Shown in pieces: positions 58,282 to 64,000 of a stretch of 64,000 nucleotides of DNA. Position 1 is the stretch's first letter. The number at the start of each line of letters is the position of its first letter. The DNA is from Pandoraea aquatica. GTDB taxonomy: Bacteria; Pseudomonadota; Gammaproteobacteria; Burkholderiales; Burkholderiaceae. A program made the translations under genes and the position numbers. The notes below the pieces were generated by a model. That model saw only the letters and a list, made by a program, of their open reading frames with translations. It had not been told where the DNA came from and did no database searches. Location of the stretch: assembly GCF_902459565.1 (NCBI RefSeq), contig NZ_CABPSN010000012.1:1-64000 (forward strand). Reading direction: 5' to 3'.

Positions 58282-61200
58282 TCTCGATGACGCACATTTC
58301 TGGGGGCGGGGTGGCAAACTCGGCCCGCTATTTTGATAAGTCGTTCTCTCAGGACGGTGGTCAGCGCGCTGACAACTATTACGTCAATGAGGTCGCGACG
58401 GCCCAATGGCAGGGTAGAGGGGCTGAGATCCTAGGAATCAAAGGCGAAGCGGTGGAGCGCCGGGAGTTTATTGAATTCCTGAGCGGGCAACTCGTGAACC
58501 CTGACACAGGTGAAATTCAGAACCTCGCCGACAACAGTAAGGGCGCGAACCGTCGTGCCGGGATGGATTACACGGTTTCACCACCGAAAAGCGTCTCAAT
58601 CGCCGGTTTGGTAGGTAACGATCAGCGAGTAGTAGATGCTCACTTGCAGGCCAATGCTACTGCGATGCGCTGGCTAGAAAAGCATGCAGCTGTCATACGG
58701 GTTAAAGACGATAACGGGAAAAACAAGTCGGTCCGCGCGAACAATCTGCTATACGCAACCGTCTTGCACGAGACGAATCGGGAGAACGAACCTCAGATTC
58801 ACAGCCATAACGTCATCGTGTCCGCTGTATATGACGAGAATGCAAAGAAGTGGCGAAGCCTGACCAACGACGACATGCTCAATCTGCGAGCACAGGCTGA
58901 CAAGGTCTACAAAGCTGAACTTGCGCATGGGCTCAAGAAGGCTGGCTACCAACTCGAGTACAACGAGAATGGGGTCGACTTTGAGATTGCTGGGTTCACA
59001 CAGGAACAGATAAACCTCTATTCCACACGGAAAGCGCAAATGGACGCCGCATTGATTGCGCGGAACATCAATCCAGCCGAAGCCAGCTTCGAGGCTCGGC
59101 AAGCAGCTGCGCTCGACAGCAGGTCAGCCAAGAACGAATTGCCTCGTGACGTGCTGCACTCCGTATGGCTGGAAACAGCGCAGAGTGCTGGGCTTGACGT
59201 CGAGAGGATAGTGGATGCGTCCCGTGTAATTTCGGGGGGAAAGCAACCGGGTCGGGAAGCCAGCCAGGGTATCGACGGTGCGGCAGGCAGGGAAATCGAC
59301 ACAAGCGGAACGCGCCCAACAGGAGGTGGCTCGCTTGGTCACGATACCCAGTCTGTCGACGGTGGATACAGCGTTCCAGGCCGCCCCGAGGGCATTGACC
59401 ATGCAGGTGGTGCCTATCCGGAATCGAGAGGCGGGAAGGGGGGGCGGAGAGTCCCTGCGGTGCTGTCCAGCGAAGCAAATCAGGGTCAGCAGGCAGCACT
59501 TGAAGCGGTGTCTTGGGCGATCGAGCATTTGACTGAGCGAGAGCAGACATTCAGGCTGGTTGATCTTGAATTGGCCGCCTTGCAGTTTAGTCGTGGGAGC
59601 TTTGGCGACGTCGAGTGGGCAGTGAAGCAACACGTAAAGAATCATCTGATTCTGGAGCGCGAAACGGAGTCTGCAGAACTGACCTACACGACGCATCGTG
59701 CGATCGAGTCCGAAATGCGACTTGCCGAGAGAATCCGAGGTGGCGTTGGACAAAACCACGTGGTGCTGCATCGCCAAGACGACTTCGACGCCGCTCTCGC
59801 TGCATTCGAAAGTCGCAAGTCGCAGGAGACGGGGCAGACATTCCGGCTCTCCAAGGAGCAGGTCGAGTCGGCCCGCAATGTACTGATGCACCCCGACACA
59901 TTCCAGGGAATTCAAGGCGACGCCGGCGCCGGAAAGACTGCCGCGTTGGAGATGGTTCGCGAATCGGCTACCAATACGGGGTGGAACGTCATCGGCATTG
60001 CAACGTCTGCGGCCGCCGCAAAAGAGCTGGGGAGCGCCAGCGGGATCGAGAGCGACACAGTAGCTGGCTTTTTCGCGAAGCGCGATGCTCAGATCATGGC
60101 GACCCAGCTTCGGCTAAACGAATTGCGTATGGCGATCAGCGAAAACAGGCCAATCCGGGATACGGAGAATTCGAGTGTGGAGTCTCGACGCTTGAACGTT
60201 TCCACCCCAGATGTCGATTATGGCTCGGGGCGCTACACATTCGACCACCAGCGGGGGGAAGTCTTCAAATCACCCGACAACCTACGCAATGCCGTCGGAT
60301 CAATCTTGACCGAACTTGCGAACAGGCACCGACCGTCTGTAGAGCAGGCTCGATCACAGGCCCATACGCTCGGAGAGCATATTCGCTCTGGCGTCTTGTC
60401 GATCGGAACTCGAGCAGCTGACTCTGTGGGCCGTAGGCTCACTCAAGTCCAGCAGGTAGGCACCGTGGAGGCGGTTGCGGCACGCGTATCGCTCTATCTG
60501 TCTAAGGCCGGAGAGAATGACGAGATGACGCATGAGTTCGCCAGAAAGCAGGCCGAGCTGTCAAATCTGAAGCGCTTCGGGAACGTAGAGGGCAAAAAGA
60601 CCTTGATCGTAATGGATGAGTCGTCGCTCACTGGTGCGTATGACACCGAGAAGATATCGGAACTCGCCGCGAACATTGGCGCCCGTGTTGTGTTCCAAGG
60701 CGACATCAAGCAACACGGAAGCGTCGCGGCAGGCCGTGCGTTCAAGCAGGCGCAGGATTCAGGGATGAACGTCTCAGTCCTCGAGGAAACCCGTCGATTC
60801 GACCGAGCCACGCCGCAAACGAAGCGCGCATTGCAGGAAATGAAGGCGGGGAATTATGCCGCTGCGATTGAGCAGCTGGATACCCTAGAGGTCCCGCAAG
60901 GGAGCCTAGCCAGCACCGTCGCAGAGCGATACGTGGCGAACATACAGCAACTTGAGGCGCGTGGCCTGACTGCGCCGAAAGTGGGTGTCGTCGCAATCAC
61001 AAACAACGATCGCAAGCAGATCAATACTGCGATCCACGACCTACTCGCGACGAAAGGGGTACTTCGTGGCCCGTCCGTCGAGAAGTCGCATCTTGACGAC
61101 CCGAAGCTGACTAAGGCGGAGCAGACGCAAGCGGTCAAGCTCCGGGAGAAGAGGGTTGATGCGCTGATTTTTCGGAAGACGTACCGAGAGATTGGAGTGC

Positions 61201-61856
61201 AGAGCGGCGACGTCGTTTCCGTGATTGGATACGACGTCGACGCGAACCGTATAAAAGCCAGGACGGAGGAGGGCAATATCATTCAGATCAATCCGCAGCG
61301 ACACGATTTCTTCTCGCCGGCGAAGTGGGAGACGCGGAGCTATGCGGTAGGTGATCAAGTCGAGACGCGCGGCATCATCCGCCTTCCGGAGCAAGAGACC
61401 AAGCGAATTGCCAACGGCACACGGGGGGAGATCACTGAGATTGACGAGAATGGCGCGAAAGTGCGCTGGACTCGGGACGGTACAGAGTCACTTCTCTCCA
61501 ACAAGGACATCCGTCTCATTGACCTGGCATATGCCCACACATCGTATAAGGAGCAGGGCGCGACCAACGATCGGGAGATCATTGCGGTTAGCACCATAGG
61601 TGCAAGAGTATTCAATAAGGAGGCTGCTTACGTTGCTGCCACACGCGCGAAAGACAATACGGAGATAGTGACTTCAGATCTGAAAAAGCTCATGGAGAAT
61701 GCTGGGCGCAATGTCGACAAGACGACCGCCGTGGAAATGAAGGAGGTCGTCCAGCGTGAGGCCGTCAAGGTCGCGCAGCATTCGATTGAGCCGGTAAAAG
61801 GCCACGATAAGGCTGCAGAGAAGGGCAGAGACAAGGGGCGCTTGCTCGAGATTTAG
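58278..61856 (+). CDS. traI: TraI/TrwC-type conjugative relaxase-helicase (MOBF)
   Basis: 1,192 aa (TrwC 966, F TraI 1756). Relaxase domain: MTHISGGGVANSARYFDKSF, candidate catalytic tyrosines in RADNYYVNEV (about 34-38), RRAGMDYTVSPPKSVSIAGL, and the HUH motif NEPQIHSHNVIVSA (about 171-184). A linker rich in Gly/Ser (about 315-395) follows. RecD-like helicase: Walker A GDAGAGKTAALEM (about 548-560), Walker B TLIVMDESSLTGA (about 776), VVFQGDIKQHGSVAAGRAFK, and the C-terminal motif YAHTSYKEQGATND. Nicks oriT and unwinds the transferred strand. MSMTHIS at 58287 is an alternative start. Confidence 0.96.
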   Translation: MISMTHISGGGVANSARYFDKSFSQDGGQRADNYYVNEVATAQWQGRGAEILGIKGEAVERREFIEFLSGQLVNPDTGEIQNLADNSKGANRRAGMDYTVSPPKSVSIAGLVGNDQRVVDAHLQANATAMRWLEKHAAVIRVKDDNGKNKSVRANNLLYATVLHETNRENEPQIHSHNVIVSAVYDENAKKWRSLTNDDMLNLRAQADKVYKAELAHGLKKAGYQLEYNENGVDFEIAGFTQEQINLYSTRKAQMDAALIARNINPAEASFEARQAAALDSRSAKNELPRDVLHSVWLETAQSAGLDVERIVDASRVISGGKQPGREASQGIDGAAGREIDTSGTRPTGGGSLGHDTQSVDGGYSVPGRPEGIDHAGGAYPESRGGKGGRRVPAVLSSEANQGQQAALEAVSWAIEHLTEREQTFRLVDLELAALQFSRGSFGDVEWAVKQHVKNHLILERETESAELTYTTHRAIESEMRLAERIRGGVGQNHVVLHRQDDFDAALAAFESRKSQETGQTFRLSKEQVESARNVLMHPDTFQGIQGDAGAGKTAALEMVRESATNTGWNVIGIATSAAAAKELGSASGIESDTVAGFFAKRDAQIMATQLRLNELRMAISENRPIRDTENSSVESRRLNVSTPDVDYGSGRYTFDHQRGEVFKSPDNLRNAVGSILTELANRHRPSVEQARSQAHTLGEHIRSGVLSIGTRAADSVGRRLTQVQQVGTVEAVAARVSLYLSKAGENDEMTHEFARKQAELSNLKRFGNVEGKKTLIVMDESSLTGAYDTEKISELAANIGARVVFQGDIKQHGSVAAGRAFKQAQDSGMNVSVLEETRRFDRATPQTKRALQEMKAGNYAAAIEQLDTLEVPQGSLASTVAERYVANIQQLEARGLTAPKVGVVAITNNDRKQINTAIHDLLATKGVLRGPSVEKSHLDDPKLTKAEQTQAVKLREKRVDALIFRKTYREIGVQSGDVVSVIGYDVDANRIKARTEEGNIIQINPQRHDFFSPAKWETRSYAVGDQVETRGIIRLPEQETKRIANGTRGEITEIDENGAKVRWTRDGTESLLSNKDIRLIDLAYAHTSYKEQGATNDREIIAVSTIGARVFNKEAAYVAATRAKDNTEIVTSDLKKLMENAGRNVDKTTAVEMKEVVQREAVKVAQHSIEPVKGHDKAAEKGRDKGRLLEI

Positions 61857-61879
61857 CGAAGTTGTCGTGCAATGAAAAG

Positions 61880-61894
61880 AGCCCGCTGTAGAGC
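61880..61894 (+). terminator. Left half of the traI-operon terminator, interrupted by the IS
   Basis: AGCCCGCTGTAGAGC at 61880-61894 is separated from GGGCTTTTTC at 63338 onward by the insertion. With the IS and one target copy removed, AGCCCGCT, loop GTAG, AGCGGGCT and a T run form a classic rho-independent terminator 24 bp after the traI stop. Confidence 0.85.
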
Positions 61895-63327
61895 GTAATG
61901 CCGTTCAGTTAAGCGATTTTTTGAGGAATCGAACGGTATATTTCGAGGGTCTGGCTTTGACGGCTCGGGGGCAACATCTCCCGGGCCGTTTTCGTATGGT
62001 GCATTCGAGTAGGCGCTGCTGCATGGCTGCAAGCCACGCAGGCAGCTTTGCCAGGGCGCGAGTCCTCGCCGCCCACCAAAGCTCGTGCTGCATGGCGTGC
62101 AGGGCGCGGATAAAGCTGATATCGGTGGGAGCGATTTTCCCTGTGCGGGCAGCCGCCGCCATCTCGATCCGAATCAGGTTATAGCCGATCAGCGCTCCCC
62201 AAATCTCTTGGTAGGTGCCATCAACGGTACGACTTCTGAGCGTCAGAGCGCTGCCAAGCATGACGTGCTTGAGTTCGCGATAGCTCGTTTCAATTTCCCA
62301 GCGCCGCAGGTAAAGCTTCTCGATATCACTGGCTCGCCACTGCGTGCGCTCGGTCAACGAAGTGAGCAACACTCGCTCTCGGCCATGTGCATCGACTCCG
62401 GTGATGCACCGCGCCTGCCATGTTTCGTCCAGCGCTGGGCACTTCTTTCGAGCTTGGGGCGAGACTCGCATGCGCACAATCTGGTCGCGCGCGTTGCCTG
62501 AGACCCGCTCCCATTGCGTGTTGCGACGTGCCGGAATCAGAAAGTGCCGTTGCTCGCCGTTTGCTCGCAAGGAGCAAAGGATTTCCGCGCTTAGAAAACC
62601 CTTATCGAATACCGTAATCGAGTGATCGGGCACATCGGTAATCAAGGACTTCGCGTACAACATCTCGTTGGTGCCGTAAGGGCCAAAGCGCGCAGCCCCC
62701 ACGAGATGCGAGGGCAAAGACGTCAGGCTCACGGCCCGAACTTGCGGGGCGCTTGATACGCGATCGTTTTTGTAGATTTGCGCGCCGAAGTGCTCGCGGT
62801 TTTCCGGGCTATCGGCCGCGCGCAGGGTGGTGCCGTCGACGGCCCATAGCGAAAATCCTTTGAGCGAATAATGCTCGGATTGCTGCTCAACCCATGCATT
62901 GGCGCTGATACGAAAGAGGTTCTGCATGGGGGCGTGTCCACATCGCTGGCGCGCTTGCGTAACCGCACTTTTGCTCAAGGAAGACGCGTCGCAGGACGGT
63001 AGAACCAAGCCCAGGTCATGCACGACCTCATCGATGGAAGTCGAGCGGTAAATCGCCAGAGCGATGACCAGCCAAATCACTCGATCGGCGGGCATACGCC
63101 TGCGCCGCAAACTGGCGCTGCCCGTTGCAGACAGGGCCTGCTCGATCCACTCATAAGGCAAATGATCGGCCAGCCGGCTATAGTCGGCCGGCTCAGACAT
63201 TCCAACAAGACAGGTAAGGTGCTCTCCAAGCATGGGCATCACCGTACCCGCGATCTCTTGGCCGTGCTTTCGACTCTCGGCCGCAGATGTAAAAATGCCG
63301 TTCAGTCGCTTAACTGAACGGCATTAC
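61895..63327. mobile_element. IS4-family insertion sequence, complete
   Basis: 1,433 bp bounded by perfect 22-bp inverted repeats starting GTAATGCCGTTCAGTTAAGC (61895-61916 and 63306-63327). It is flanked by the 10-bp direct repeat GCTGTAGAGC (61885-61894 and 63328-63337), the target duplication. Encodes one intact transposase. The undamaged ends and duplication suggest a recent insertion. Confidence 0.96.
61905..63242 (-). CDS. IS4-family DDE transposase
   Basis: 445 aa, start ATG 63242 inside the right end. DDE residues: FSLWAVDGTTLRAADSPENR (first Asp), HSITVFDKGFLSAEILCSLR (second Asp) and LYLRRWEIETSYRELKHVML (Glu within the Y-2-R-3-E-6-K signature of IS4). The N-terminal domain (LPYEWIEQALSATGSASLRR, RMPADRVIWLVIALAIYR) is that of IS4 transposases. 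Full length, no frameshift. Confidence 0.95.
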   Translation of the reverse strand: MMPMLGEHLTCLVGMSEPADYSRLADHLPYEWIEQALSATGSASLRRRRMPADRVIWLVIALAIYRSTSIDEVVHDLGLVLPSCDASSLSKSAVTQARQRCGHAPMQNLFRISANAWVEQQSEHYSLKGFSLWAVDGTTLRAADSPENREHFGAQIYKNDRVSSAPQVRAVSLTSLPSHLVGAARFGPYGTNEMLYAKSLITDVPDHSITVFDKGFLSAEILCSLRANGEQRHFLIPARRNTQWERVSGNARDQIVRMRVSPQARKKCPALDETWQARCITGVDAHGRERVLLTSLTERTQWRASDIEKLYLRRWEIETSYRELKHVMLGSALTLRSRTVDGTYQEIWGALIGYNLIRIEMAAAARTGKIAPTDISFIRALHAMQHELWWAARTRALAKLPAWLAAMQQRLLECTIRKRPGRCCPRAVKARPSKYTVRFLKKSLN

Positions 63328-63381
63328 GCTGTAGAGCGGGCTTTTTCTTTCTCAATCCTGTTCCTACCATCACCCAAATTC

Positions 63382-64000
63382 TCATGACGTCGCGGGGAGG
63401 GGGGATGATCTGTTGGCGCGAGCACGGGCACGCAAGGTCGCCGTCATCTCGTCCAGGTTTGCGCTGATACCAGCGTCTTCGAGTCGGTTGCGCAGGATGA
63501 AGTTGACGCGCTCCGCGTGCTCAGCGCGTTCGTACGCTCGTTCATAGTCACGCGCAGCTCGAGCATGCTCGTTGCGAGCAACCTTCAACTCGCGCTGGTA
63601 CGCATCAACATCCCCTACACGCGAGAGCATTTTGACGATCAGCGACATCTCGCGCACTTTGTTAGCGGGGTGACGCCACGGCTCATAGTCCTTCGAATAG
63701 TGCGGCGCCGGCCTGCGAGGCTGCAGGACATGACCCGCCCGAACCTTAAGGCTTCTTCCCTTGACTTCGATAAGGCCCCATTTCGGCGGAAGTTCAGCTA
63801 CATCGATCAGTCCCATCGGTGCTATGAAGTAGCGGAAGTCACCCATACCCTTTGCTGCGTCGACGCGATGGGGCTTTCGAGCATCGGCCAAGAAATCCGC
63901 TCGACTCGTCTTAGCTTCCACCAAAACAGTGTGTTGCTCGTACCCGACATTCCGGAAACCTATGGCGTCAGGCGTTTCGCCATTATCTGCCGCTTGGCAC
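63382..64000 (-). CDS. PD-(D/E)xK nuclease-like protein (5' end outside window)
   Basis: At least 205 codons, open to the window edge on the minus strand, so the start is missing. Nuclease-type motif: ETPDAIGFRNVGYEQHTVLV, then EAKTSRADFLADARKPHR (D...ExK), and MGDFRYFIAPMGLIDVAELP, WGLIEVKGRSLKV, as in MmcB/COG5321-like DNA repair or restriction-like nucleases. The C-terminal half is a long charged coiled coil (VARNEHARAARDYERAYERA). Convergent with the traI operon; it would have faced the traI terminator. Confidence 0.8.
   Translation of the reverse strand, partial: CQAADNGETPDAIGFRNVGYEQHTVLVEAKTSRADFLADARKPHRVDAAKGMGDFRYFIAPMGLIDVAELPPKWGLIEVKGRSLKVRAGHVLQPRRPAPHYSKDYEPWRHPANKVREMSLIVKMLSRVGDVDAYQRELKVARNEHARAARDYERAYERAEHAERVNFILRNRLEDAGISANLDEMTATLRARARANRSSPLPATS

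Noticed and set aside
59615-60421. 268-codon frame inside traI
   Set aside because: Overlaps the relaxase-helicase linker and Walker A region in another frame; shadow.

Overview
The window is about 64 kb of a large self-transmissible plasmid (or plasmid-like replicon), most likely from Burkholderiaceae (Burkholderia, Paraburkholderia, Caballeronia, Ralstonia or Cupriavidus). The host call rests on gene content and base composition: DUF3717, DUF1173 and DUF3560 proteins, a DUF3701 recombinase, GC-rich coding sequence and frequent GTG/TTG starts. No chromosomal housekeeping genes or tRNAs were seen.

Layout. 1-17,000 (minus strand) is one long F-type type IV secretion operon. In transcription order it reads: small membrane protein, dsbC, small membrane protein, lytic transglycosylase, traW, traU, trbC, hypothetical, traL, traE, traK, traB, traV, pilin candidate, traC, trbI, S26 peptidase, traF, traH, traG (cut by the window edge). 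17,150-23,800 is maintenance: a zeta-toxin-like fusion, a DUF1173 protein, a Rep_3 initiator with about 12 iterons and two DnaA boxes, a ParA/ribbon-helix-helix pair, and a roughly 650-bp array of GATAGCTATC palindromes likely to be the centromere. 24,300-28,430 is a two-gene mobile module (HNH-like protein plus DUF3701 tyrosine recombinase). 28,450-33,200 holds accessory genes, including a HEPN protein and an SRAP/HMCES-like protein that shares a consensus LexA box with an unknown divergent gene.

33,390-53,900 is about 20 kb in which every gene is on the plus strand, pointing toward the probable oriT at about 54.7-55.0 kb. Most are small and unknown. Recognisable ones are an XRE regulator, a HEPN-like protein, an Xre/RES toxin-antitoxin pair, a MarR regulator, a secreted phospholipase D-like nuclease, two DNA methyltransferases, a large ParB-like protein with a histone-H1-like tail, DUF3560 and DUF3717. 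Five GC-rich spacers of 0.5-0.8 kb interrupt it. Two carry near-identical 480-bp repeats, and three end in the same conserved hairpin just ahead of a start codon. Position, orientation and content fit a conjugative leading region, where anti-defence and ssDNA-protection genes enter the recipient first. The repeats are candidate entry (single-strand) promoters or structured leaders.

55,053-61,856 is the DNA-processing operon: two small relaxosome-type genes, the TraD coupling protein, a membrane-anchored protein and a TraI/TrwC (MOBF) relaxase-helicase. A 1,433-bp IS4-family element sits inside the terminator of this operon with a 10-bp target duplication. The window ends inside a PD-(D/E)xK nuclease-like gene on the minus strand.

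Together, TraI and the relaxosome proteins nick oriT, TraD passes the strand to the F-type channel, the leading region would be expressed first in the recipient, and Rep/iterons plus ParA/RHH/centromere keep the plasmid. traN was not found in this window. All functional assignments are from reading the sequence; no database search was run.
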